14,606 bases of DNA from Candidatus Caldarchaeum sp. (lineage in GTDB: Archaea > Thermoproteota > Nitrososphaeria_A > Caldarchaeales > Caldarchaeaceae): assembly GCA_025054795.1 (NCBI GenBank), contig JANWZU010000200.1, positions 1 through 14,606 on the forward strand, read 5' to 3'. Below are positions 6,795-13,567 of the stretch, in pieces. A program made the translations under genes and the position numbers. The notes under the pieces were generated by a model that worked only from the letters and a program-made list of their open reading frames with translations, searched no databases and was not told the DNA's origin. The first letter of the stretch is position 1. Each line of letters starts with the position of its first letter.

Positions 6795-7168
6795 AGCTGG
6801 CTGCCGAGATATCGGCCCCAATTTATTCGACGGAATCACAGTCGAAAGTCGCTCAGGCAGTGCTTAACATTTTTCCGAAAGCATCTGTCCAAATGTTCTC
6901 GGACAAGGTTGTTGCTTCAGTCGACTCTGTAGAGGGTTTTGAGAAGCTACGTATGATGATAAGGTCTCGCCGGATAAGGACGGCTGTTAGGAATGTTTTA
7001 GGCAAGGGGTTGAAAGGCGGCAGCTTGGTGTTCTACATCAACAAGCAGGCGGCTTACGTGGGCAAGCTCTCTTTCTACGAGCCCGGCGAAGCAGTTGCCT
7101 TAGAGCCTATAACGGTAAAAGTTTACTCCGAGGACGCCGAGCAGCTGATAAGATGGCTTACTGAGTGA
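6791..7168 (+). CDS. UPF0201 family archaeal protein
   Basis: This is a 125-residue protein of the archaea-specific UPF0201 family. Recognisable features are the N-terminal ISAPIYSTES...KVAQAVLNIFP pattern (about 7-29), the central RSRRIRTAVRNVLGKGLKGG stretch (58-77), and the highly characteristic FYINKQAAYVGKLSF strand (81-95) followed by LEPITVKV and a final LIRWL. The molecular function is not established; the fold has been likened to RNA-binding proteins. The start is GTG at 6791, overlapping the stop of the CBS gene in GTGA, so expression is probably coupled. Its last 11 bp overlap the 3' end of the convergent RNase Z gene. Confidence 0.82.
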   Translation: MKLAAEISAPIYSTESQSKVAQAVLNIFPKASVQMFSDKVVASVDSVEGFEKLRMMIRSRRIRTAVRNVLGKGLKGGSLVFYINKQAAYVGKLSFYEPGEAVALEPITVKVYSEDAEQLIRWLTE

Positions 7169-8066
7169 AAGGAACGCTGTAGGTCTCTAGGTCTTCGGCA
7201 ACGTACGACTCTGCAAAAAGTCTTCGGGCTTGGGTCAGAAGCAAAGCGGCGTCGTCGTACCGTGGGCTTATGTGGAACAGATATAGACGTTTAACCCCCG
7301 CCCGCATAGCTGTCTCAGCGGCTTCGGAAGCAGTCGAATGGCCCTCCTCAACGGCCTTCTCCCTCAAACTGTCGTCGAAGGTCGAGTCGTGTATCAGCAC
7401 ATCAGCTTTAACAGCCGCTTCAACAACATTCACGCAGGGCCTAGTGTCGCCGGTGTAAACAACCTTCCTTCCAGGCCTAGGAGGACCCCGCGCCTCCTCA
7501 GGCTTGATCACTCTGTTGTTGAACTCTATCGGCTTTCCCCGCTGCAGCATCCCCCATAAGGGGCCTCTGGGAACGCCTAGAGAGTCGAGAAGGTCTTCAC
7601 GCATCTTTCCCGGCCTCGTGTCCTCCTGCATCACGTATCCGTAGGAGAGAGACGTGTGCTCTGTTGGAAAGTTGGACACGGTCACGTTGTCGACTCTGAC
7701 CGAGGTGTTTGCCGTGAGCTCGTTGACCTTCACTTCAAACCCCAGCTTTCCAAGCTGCGGCATCATCACAGCCTCTAGGAAACGGGCTGTTGACGGCGGG
7801 CCGTGGACATTCACTACATCTGTTCTCCCGTTCATCGAAAGGGTGAAGAGAAGACCTGGAATACCTAGAACGTGGTCCCCGTGCAGATGGGTTATGAAGA
7901 TGTGTATGTTGGGCTTCGTCCCCAGACCCGACCTGATTAGCTGGCGCTGAGTTCCCTCGCCACAGTCAAACAGTATGAGTGATTTTCTTAGACGGACTGC
8001 TACTGCGGGTAGCCCTCTGTTAGTTGATGGCATTCCTCCACCTGTCCCCAGAAAACACAACTTCAT
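7158..8066 (-). CDS. rnz: Ribonuclease Z (tRNase Z)
   Basis: RNase Z is a zinc-dependent endonuclease that removes the 3' trailer from tRNA precursors, leaving the discriminator base ready for CCA addition. The length of 302 residues matches the short archaeal and bacterial type. The metallo-beta-lactamase motifs are complete: FLGTGGGMPS near the N-terminus, FDCGEGTQRQL, the zinc motif THLHGDH (about 59-65), FPTEHT, VYTGDTRP, HDSTF, EGHST and LFHISPRY. The exosite arm signature PRGPLWGMLQRG is present. I prefer the ATG at 8066 because MKLCFLGTGG matches the family start. A TTG at 8075 would add three residues and overlap the upstream methyltransferase end. The gene begins 1 nt after the natural TGA (8068) of trmG10, so the two are tightly linked. 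It overlaps UPF0201 convergently by 11 bp. Confidence 0.95.
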   Translation of the reverse strand: MKLCFLGTGGGMPSTNRGLPAVAVRLRKSLILFDCGEGTQRQLIRSGLGTKPNIHIFITHLHGDHVLGIPGLLFTLSMNGRTDVVNVHGPPSTARFLEAVMMPQLGKLGFEVKVNELTANTSVRVDNVTVSNFPTEHTSLSYGYVMQEDTRPGKMREDLLDSLGVPRGPLWGMLQRGKPIEFNNRVIKPEEARGPPRPGRKVVYTGDTRPCVNVVEAAVKADVLIHDSTFDDSLREKAVEEGHSTASEAAETAMRAGVKRLYLFHISPRYDDAALLLTQARRLFAESYVAEDLETYSVPFTQ

Positions 8067-8067
8067 C

Positions 8068-9114
8068 TCACTCAAGCTTAAGCACCACTACTCTTCTCGT
8101 CAGGCTTTTGTGGACGTAGATGTCGTGGTGTTGCAGAGGTTTAAACCCTTTCGAGGCGTCTAACAGGCTTCCGTACTCTTGACGGGGAACTATGATGGCG
8201 ACCCTCCCGCCCGGCCGCAGCAGCGTGAACAAAATCTCGAAAAAACTTTCCAGCAGGGACTAAAACCCCAGCCCAGCTAACGTTGTAGACCTTCCATACG
8301 GCGGGTCTGTGGCCACTGAGTCGAAGGCTTTTCTGAAAGGCATCCTAGCGGCATCGCCTTGAATCACATGGCAGGTGGGCGGGCAGTAGTGAGACACGTT
8401 GACAGCCATGCCGTTGCAGATCCAAGTCTTCAGCTCAAGACCTAAAACCTCATGCCCCATCAAACCTGCTTCAACCAGTATGGCGCCGGAGCCTCCGAAC
8501 GGGTCTAGGACGGTTGAATCGGGGCTTGAGACGGAGAAGTTGACCAAGCTTCTCGCAAGCTTGGGCTGGAGAGCTGATGGAAGTCGGAAAGGCTTCCTCC
8601 CAGCCCTCCTCTGTTGGAAAAACTTCCTTGGCTTGGCGCTGCAAAGCACGCCGAAAAAATAGGCTTCGGGGGAGACGACCACTGTGAAGATCTTGTCGGG
8701 GTTTTCCAGACAAACCCTCAGGCCGGGGTGAGCGGAAGTGATTTTGGCCGCTGTTTTCTTCTCGACCTCGACCGAGTTCACATCAACTCCCCCTACTTTC
8801 ACGACTTCGACGCTGAAGGTGCGAAAGTTGACAGGCAGCCGGTCTATGCATTCGTCTTCAAAAGGGACATCACCGCTTTCGATGTTCTGTGTTCGGCCAT
8901 AGCTTAGAAGTATCCCAGCCATCTTAGTGAAGGCAGCGCGGTCAACCGCTTGAAGCCGAGCTGTGGAGGAAGTTGTTGCGACAGCCACTCTTTGGACTGG
9001 AAGATGGAAGTCCCAGCCATATCCATAGATCTCCAACACGTGCTGAAGCTCGGCGGCTGAGAGGAACGGGTGTTCGCCTGACAGCAGGAAGAACGATTTT
9101 GAAGGCTCGTCCAT
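8068..9114 (-). CDS. trmG10: tRNA (guanine(10)-N2)-methyltransferase (TrmG10), interrupted by in-frame TAG
   Basis: This is a THUMP-domain SAM-dependent enzyme that makes N2-methyl or dimethyl guanosine at position 10 of tRNA. The N-terminal half (about 1-160) is the THUMP region. RRAGRKPFRLPSALQPKLAR (169-188) links to the Rossmann methyltransferase domain, with the SAM-binding motif DPFGGSGA (204-211) and the catalytic DPPYG (270-274) followed by RSTTLAG. After residue 284 the gene hits TAG (8260-8262). The same frame then continues without a break for 63 codons, including a typical LLRPGGRVAIIVP strand (299-311) and a basic C-terminus, to TGA at 8068-8070, just before rnz. The full length would be about 348 residues, normal for archaeal TrmG10. 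Because the frame is unchanged, this is a base substitution or a recoded codon, not an indel. A product ending at TAG would lack the last strands of the methyltransferase fold and is probably inactive. Start is ATG at 9114, 4 nt after the prs stop. Confidence 0.85.
8260..8262 (-). other. In-frame amber codon inside trmG10
   Basis: On the minus strand the context is GGG TTT TAG TCC CTG. Upstream is the DPPYGRSTTLAG region and downstream, in the same frame, the remaining 63 codons of the methyltransferase domain. It could be a nonsense mutation, a base-call or assembly error (for example from GAG, AAG, CAG, TGG or a Tyr codon), or an amber codon read as an amino acid. Confidence 0.8.
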
Positions 9115-9118
9115 AGCT

Positions 9119-9997
9119 TTATCCTATCTGGGAAGCTACTAGGCCTGCGACCGAGGCAACATCGTACGGGTTGGGGACTGTGTCCGTGGTGAGTATCAGG
9201 TCCGCTCCGGCTGCTGTTATCCTCTCGGAGGCAGAACCGACGAACAAGCCGTGTACTGCTGCGACGACAACCCTGACAGCTCCCCTTCTTTTCACAGCTT
9301 CGACACACTTGGCCATCGTCTCCCCTGTGCTTATGACGTCGTCAACCAACACAACCTCCCTGCCTCCAACATCTGCATCGACGGACACAGAGACACGGCC
9401 GTCCTCGAGGCTTCTGCGGCTCTCCACGTGGGCGTAGTCGGTCTCCAACACGGACGCAGCGTAAGCAGCCATCTCAACCCCCTTCTTACCCGGCGACAGT
9501 ATGAGAGGCTTTTCAACACCTGCTTGGAGAACGTATGAGGCGAGCACGCCGGTTGCGTCTATGTTTTTGACGGGAACAGGAGACTTGTCGATTATCCAAG
9601 GGGAGTGGATGTTGACAGTTATTACTGCATCCACTCCAGCGGCCTTCAGAACCTTTAACACCGCTAAAGCGCTCACGGCCTCGCCTTCTTTAAATCGTCT
9701 GTCCTGCCTTGCGTATGCCATGTATGGAATCACAGCCTTTACAGAAGAAGCGCCTAGGTCTCTGAGGCAGTCAGCAGTCAGCATCAACTGTACCAAGTGC
9801 CTGTCCTGAGGCGGATGTAGACCATGGACAAGCACAACCTCCTCACCCCCCACTGAGCCGTCAACCCTAACGTAGGACTCTCCGTCGGGAAACTGCCTAG
9901 CCTCCACATCCACTAACTCTAAGTTCAAGAAACGGCTGATCTTGACAGCCAGCTCCGGCGAAGAACAGCCTTTAACAATCTTCAAGACGGAGACCAT
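9119..9997 (-). CDS. prs: Ribose-phosphate pyrophosphokinase (PRPP synthetase)
   Basis: The family makes PRPP from ribose 5-phosphate and ATP for nucleotide, His and Trp synthesis. Counted from the ATG at 9997, features are FPDGES (about 36-41), PYMAYARQDRRFKEGE (91-106) with the nucleotide-contact Arg/Gln, NIHS with H131, and the PRPP loop VVLVDDVISTGET (215-227). The length of 292 residues fits the archaeal type. Two positions are odd. The usual SPD metal/ribose-contact motif reads SPGKKG (Gly170), and the flexible-loop Lys of the KxR motif appears as Ser193, with R195 kept. Three starts are possible: GTG at 10006, ATG at 9997, or TTG at 9985 (MKIVKGCSSPELA). The TTG best matches family N-termini and lies 29 nt from a TATA-like box. 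The next gene, trmG10, begins 4 nt after its stop. Confidence 0.88.
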   Translation of the reverse strand: MVSVLKIVKGCSSPELAVKISRFLNLELVDVEARQFPDGESYVRVDGSVGGEEVVLVHGLHPPQDRHLVQLMLTADCLRDLGASSVKAVIPYMAYARQDRRFKEGEAVSALAVLKVLKAAGVDAVITVNIHSPWIIDKSPVPVKNIDATGVLASYVLQAGVEKPLILSPGKKGVEMAAYAASVLETDYAHVESRRSLEDGRVSVSVDADVGGREVVLVDDVISTGETMAKCVEAVKRRGAVRVVVAAVHGLFVGSASERITAAGADLILTTDTVPNPYDVASVAGLVASQIG

Positions 9998-10009
9998 AGT
10001 CAGCACGGT

Positions 10010-10017
10010 ATATTTAA
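10010..10017 (-). promoter_or_regulatory. TATA-like box for prs-trmG10-rnz
   Basis: The minus strand reads TTAAATAT, centred about 29 nt upstream of the in-frame TTG at 9985 but only about 17 nt from the ATG at 9997. By the spacing seen at other genes here it favours the TTG start. If the ATG is used, a more distal box must act; the near-palindromic TATATA at 10053-10060 is a candidate. Confidence 0.45.
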
Positions 10018-10052
10018 GGAAGCAACGTCGCCGCCTTTGTATTTGGAAAACG

Positions 10053-10060
10053 CTTATATA
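10053..10060 (+). promoter_or_regulatory. TATA box for the 49-residue ORF / ParB-like / phosphatase operon
   Basis: CTTATATA, preceded by the purine-rich GGAAAACG as a BRE-like element, is centred about 27 nt upstream of the ATG at 10084. This is the best-looking promoter in the window and fits a leaderless transcript beginning at the small ORF. Confidence 0.65.
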
Positions 10061-10083
10061 CGTTCAGCCAACATCAGCTCAGC

Positions 10084-10233
10084 ATGCAAAGGCAGGTCCA
10101 AGAGGTGGAAGACGTTGAGCCGGCCCTACCGGTCTGCGAAGCTACCTTAATGCCTGTCTCAGACGAATACACCTACATACATCACAACTTCATCGAAATA
10201 GGAGTTTTGAAATACATAGAGAAGGCTCCGTAG
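10084..10233 (+). CDS. Small 49-residue protein of unknown function
   Basis: I do not recognise this ORF. It begins MQRQVQEVEDVEPALPVCEA, continues TLMPVSDEYTYIHHNF and ends IEIGVLKYIEKAP. The N-terminal part is acidic and the rest is mixed, with two adjacent His residues and no membrane segment. It looks real because its ATG lies 27 nt downstream of a good TATA box and its stop directly abuts the next start (TAG then ATG at 10234), so no other start explains the promoter. It shares the reading frame of the next gene. It could therefore be a separate small protein, a leader peptide coupling translation, or the true N-terminus of the next protein if the TAG were read through. Confidence 0.6.
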   Translation: MQRQVQEVEDVEPALPVCEATLMPVSDEYTYIHHNFIEIGVLKYIEKAP

Positions 10234-10971
10234 ATGTCTTACGGATACGATGAGTTCGAGTCGAAGCTAGGGCAGTTCATCTACACGATGGTGATGTACG
10301 AAAGGCTTAGAGAGTATCTGCTGGAGAAGCTGAGAGGTAAGGACAGGCTTTCGGTCCGCATCAACCTAGGGACAGACAAGTCTGGAAACCAAGTTTTGAT
10401 GGACGTGGTTTTGACAGCCGTCAAGCCCCAGTTGTTCGCACAGCAGGTTGAAGCTCAGAAGAGGAAGACGAGGAAAAACCTCGTGCTTGTGCTGTCGAAC
10501 GAGGATGTTGCGGGAGAGAAGCATCAAATCGAGGCTGAGATGGAGAAGCTTATAGTTGAAAGTCTGAAATGGTGGCATGGTTATTTCGGGGAGCGTGATA
10601 AGCTTAAGCTTGACTCGTGGAGGTGTGAGAGGGCCGAGGTTCTAGAGGGAGATGTCGTTGGAAGCGTGGTAGAGATTCCAGTCAACAGGATACTGGTGCC
10701 TCCGGGGCTCTTGATAAGCGAGAAAGACGAGGAAAGAGAAGTGTTGACGCAGTTCGTCGACCTCTTCACCCCCGTCGTGGTTAGGCCGGCGGAGTCCGAC
10801 ATGTATGAGCTGGTCGGTGGGCTTCGTCCCTTCGACGTGATGGTCAACAAGCTCGGATACGACAGAGTTCGGGCGCTTGTCATGAACTTAAGCGATGAGG
10901 AAGCGGCCAGCATGAGGGCTGAGCTTGAGGAGAAGACAGGAAAGCTTGTAAAGACGCTGCTGAAAACCTAG
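10234..10971 (+). CDS. Unknown protein with ParB/sulfiredoxin-like C-terminal domain
   Basis: In this 245-residue protein I recognise only the C-terminal part. From about 145 to 225, VVEIPVNRILVPPG, QFVDLFTPVVVRPAES, MYELVGGLRPFDVMVNKLG and VRALVMNLSDEEA follow the order of the ParB N-terminal fold (I-P-V strand, helix, P-V-V-V strand, Y-E-L-V-x-G-x-x-R, Asp-x-Ser tail). The canonical GERRxRA nucleotide motif of CTP-binding ParB is degenerate here (GGLRPFD, 195-201), so neither CTPase nor nuclease activity is assured. The N-terminal 140 residues contain a helix-rich start (YERLREYLLEKL), a strand pair (LSVRINLG, VLMDVVLTAV) and a charged helix, without known motifs. No ParA partner is nearby. 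The gene starts immediately after the TAG of the small ORF and is followed 3 nt later by the phosphatase gene. It ends in TAG. A local regulatory role is possible but unproven. Confidence 0.7.
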   Translation: MSYGYDEFESKLGQFIYTMVMYERLREYLLEKLRGKDRLSVRINLGTDKSGNQVLMDVVLTAVKPQLFAQQVEAQKRKTRKNLVLVLSNEDVAGEKHQIEAEMEKLIVESLKWWHGYFGERDKLKLDSWRCERAEVLEGDVVGSVVEIPVNRILVPPGLLISEKDEEREVLTQFVDLFTPVVVRPAESDMYELVGGLRPFDVMVNKLGYDRVRALVMNLSDEEAASMRAELEEKTGKLVKTLLKT

Positions 10972-10974
10972 AGC

Positions 10975-11460
10975 ATGCCCGGGACGCTGAGAAAGATACA
11001 GGGATTCTTCCTAGACAGGCCTCCCAACTTCTCCGAGTTTAATGACAAAATAGTGGCCAGCGGGCTGCCCAGCCAGAAGAAACACATGCGGTACCTGAAG
11101 AACAGAGGCGTGTCAGCGATAATCAGCCTGACCGAAAACCCTCTGCCGAAGGAGCTGGCCGACGACTTCGCCTACTTCCACTTCCCTCTCAAAGACCATC
11201 AGCCCGCCCACCCCTCAAGCCTTCTAGAGATCGTCAAGAAGTTGGAAGAGCTATGTGAACGGGGCCACAGGGTTCTTGTCCACTGTCAGGCTGGCTACGG
11301 CAGGACGGGAATGGTTCTTACGGCTTACACGATGTGGAAAAAGAGGCTGGGGTGGAGGGCTGCTTTAGATGTTGTCAGGAGTGTTAGGCCCGGGTCTGTG
11401 GAGGCTGGTCAGGAGAAGAGTCTAAGTGAATTCGAAGAGCTGGTCAAAGCTGGCTCTTGA
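10975..11460 (+). CDS. Dual-specificity protein phosphatase (archaeal PTP-like)
   Basis: This is a 161-residue Cys-based phosphatase. The P-loop signature VHCQAGYGRTG (102-112) contains the nucleophile C104 and phosphate-binding R110, followed by the conserved Thr. The general acid is probably D74 in PLKDHQPAH. The N-terminal IVASGLPSQKKHMRYLKNRGVSAIISLTE segment (26-54) and VRSVRPGSV (134-142) match small archaeal tyrosine/dual-specificity phosphatases such as those of Sulfolobus and Thermococcus. It should remove phosphate from Tyr, Ser or Thr of proteins; RNA or nucleotide substrates occur in some relatives. It is the last gene of the plus-strand operon, has no clear Shine-Dalgarno sequence, and is in frame with the preceding gene across one TAG. 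It overlaps the convergent Hel308 gene by 17 bp. Confidence 0.9.
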   Translation: MPGTLRKIQGFFLDRPPNFSEFNDKIVASGLPSQKKHMRYLKNRGVSAIISLTENPLPKELADDFAYFHFPLKDHQPAHPSSLLEIVKKLEELCERGHRVLVHCQAGYGRTGMVLTAYTMWKKRLGWRAALDVVRSVRPGSVEAGQEKSLSEFEELVKAGS

Positions 11461-13567
11461 TGGATGCCGCTGTCTTCTCTCCTATTGTCGGTACTTTGGC
11501 GAGCTGGTCTACGGAGGCTTTCCTAAGGTCTTCTAGGCTGCGGTAGCCGCTGTTGTACAGATTGCGGGCTCTAACCCTGCCAACACCCTTGAGAGAAACA
11601 AGAGGAAGAAGCTCGGCTCTAACGCCGTATGCAAGCCTTTCAGACAACAGCATGAAAGCATTCTCCAAAGCCTTGTTTCCCTCTATGGCCATAAGCTGAG
11701 AGGCGGCGTAAGAAATCCAGCTGCATCTCTCCCTCAACACAGCCAAGTCCCCCGGTTCGACGCCGAGCTTCTCGTAAAGCTCGCCCTCGCTTACCTCGTC
11801 GACCCACGCCTTCATCAGAATCGTCGTCTTGACCGAGTCTAGGAACAAATCGTAGCCATCAGGGTCCTCGGCCGGGTCGGGCACCTCGAAGAAGGATTCG
11901 AAGTTTTCTTCGACGAATTTTTTCAGCTTCCAAGCGTCAACCCTTTTCATCGGAACTCGGGGGACCTCGAGGGCCATGCATACAACCTGAAGATGGCCGA
12001 GCTCGTCTAGGTTTTTCGGCCTTTTGGAGCATGTTTTCAGAATGGTTAAAGCCGTCAGAGGGTCGATGTAGAGTTCTGAGACACGTCTACCAAGCCTCGT
12101 CGCCTCTAACGTGCCGCCCGCCTTCACAAAGTCGTGCTCCACAAGAAAACCGACAACCTCCTTCAAAACCTTGGCCGTCATGCTTCCGCCGAACTGATGA
12201 GTTAGGAAGGTTCTTCCGAAAAAACCCTCAAGCTCTTCGAGCCTGCGTATCTCCTCGCTGGCTAAAACAGCCAAAACCTGAATCCTCATGTGCCTCTGGC
12301 TGGCCAGTTTAGACCAAATCCTCTCAGGCCTTCCCCTCACGTATTTCTCGAAGATAAAGTCGAACTCATCGTCGCTGTGCGCTATCGAGACGGCTTCGCC
12401 GTATTCGTCGTACCCGGGTCTTCCAGCCCTTCCGCAGAACTGCTTGTACTCAGTGACAGAGATGCTTCTCAAACCCTCCCCAACCTCGTACCTCCTCAGC
12501 TCTGGGATTACCACAAGCCTAGCCGGAAGGTTGACGCCTGCAGCAAGCGTCGGTGTTGCGCACAAAACTTTGAGATGTCTCTGTCTGAATGCGTATTCGA
12601 CTGCACGCCTGTGGGATGCGCCAAGCCCTGCATGATGGAAACAAGCACCTTCACGAAGTAGGGAGGAAACTCTCTCTGTGAAGGCCGAGGCCTCACCACT
12701 CTGTTCAAGCTCCGAAGCTACGGATGTAAGGAAGTCTCGGTCCTCTTGGCTTAGTAGGTTGCTGGATGAGAGGGCTGAGGCTGCTTTCTCGGCGTACTGC
12801 TCTGCTCTCCTGCGGGTGTTTGCGAATATAATCGCCTGACCTCCGTCCGAAACCGTCTGAAGAACTATCGATATGGCGGGGCTGTAGTCCTGCTCATCAA
12901 CTTTTTTCACCGACCTGTCGCTGTAGATTACGTCGCCTCGCAGATAGACCCCTTCACGGAGCGGCACAGGCCTCCAATCCATCGAAACCAATTCTGCTTT
13001 AAGCCACTCGGCTATCTCATGGGCGTTTGGCGCCGTTGCGCTGAGCGCTAGAAGCTGCGCCTCAGGGTTGTTGGCCAGCATGCGTGTCAAAGTCATCTCC
13101 AAGGTAGGGCCTCTCTCAGGGTCTCCCAGCAAATGCACCTCGTCGGCAACCAGCAGCGATATTCTATCAATCCAGCCTGCTCTGTGCCTGAGAAGGCTGT
13201 CGGCTTTCTCGTTGGTTGCAACGATCACGTCGTAAGACTCCAGCCAAGGGTCGGCTGAGTCGTAATCTCCCGTGCTTGCTACCGCTCGAAATTCGTTGCC
13301 GAGGAAAAGGCTGAACTCCTGCAGTTTCTCCGCTGCCAGAGCCCTCAGAGGAGTTAGGTAAAGCACTTTGCCGCCTTCAGCCACATGCTTGTAGGCGGCC
13401 ATCAACGCAAGAAGCGTTTTGCCTGAAGCTGTCGGAGTCGAAACCATCAGACGCCTCCCGTCCAGAAGACCTTTCCTCAACGCCTCCGACTGAGGAGGAT
13501 AGAACTCGTGTACGCCGTACCTTCTCAACGCATCTCTCAAGTAGGGCGGAAGCCCTTCGGCTTTCAT
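11444..13567 (-). CDS. hel308: ATP-dependent DNA helicase Hel308
   Basis: Hel308 is an archaeal Ski2-like superfamily 2 helicase that unwinds DNA 3' to 5' at stalled or recombining forks. At 707 residues the length is typical. Motifs in order are the Q-motif region YPPQ.EAL (23-30), Walker A TPTASGKT (44-51), TPLRALAAEK (72-81), ATNEKAD (117-123), DEVH (142-145), LSATAPN (175-181), the domain 2 motif IIFANTRRRAE (246-256), ATPTLAAGVNLPAR (337-350) and motif VI QFCGRAGRPGYD (376-387). The C-terminal helix-hairpin-helix segment with KGVGRVRARNLY and VPTIGEKTAASI occupies about 656-707. The ATG at 13567 overlaps the stop of mcm (ATGA), so both are made from one mRNA, linking fork unwinding with fork repair. 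The 3' end overlaps the convergent phosphatase gene by 17 bp. No inactivating change is seen. Confidence 0.95.
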   Translation of the reverse strand: MKAEGLPPYLRDALRRYGVHEFYPPQSEALRKGLLDGRRLMVSTPTASGKTLLALMAAYKHVAEGGKVLYLTPLRALAAEKLQEFSLFLGNEFRAVASTGDYDSADPWLESYDVIVATNEKADSLLRHRAGWIDRISLLVADEVHLLGDPERGPTLEMTLTRMLANNPEAQLLALSATAPNAHEIAEWLKAELVSMDWRPVPLREGVYLRGDVIYSDRSVKKVDEQDYSPAISIVLQTVSDGGQAIIFANTRRRAEQYAEKAASALSSSNLLSQEDRDFLTSVASELEQSGEASAFTERVSSLLREGACFHHAGLGASHRRAVEYAFRQRHLKVLCATPTLAAGVNLPARLVVIPELRRYEVGEGLRSISVTEYKQFCGRAGRPGYDEYGEAVSIAHSDDEFDFIFEKYVRGRPERIWSKLASQRHMRIQVLAVLASEEIRRLEELEGFFGRTFLTHQFGGSMTAKVLKEVVGFLVEHDFVKAGGTLEATRLGRRVSELYIDPLTALTILKTCSKRPKNLDELGHLQVVCMALEVPRVPMKRVDAWKLKKFVEENFESFFEVPDPAEDPDGYDLFLDSVKTTILMKAWVDEVSEGELYEKLGVEPGDLAVLRERCSWISYAASQLMAIEGNKALENAFMLLSERLAYGVRAELLPLVSLKGVGRVRARNLYNSGYRSLEDLRKASVDQLAKVPTIGEKTAASIKSQL

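Noticed and set aside
8260..8262. Frameshift as the cause of the trmG10 interruption
   Set aside because: The matching sequence before and after the stop is in the same frame, so an indel in the TTTT run is not needed. A substitution or a recoded amber codon fits better.
10234..10971. Plasmid or chromosome partition locus (ParAB)
   Set aside because: Only one degenerate ParB-like domain is present. There is no ParA ATPase, no parS-like inverted repeat was noticed, and the neighbours are housekeeping chromosomal genes.
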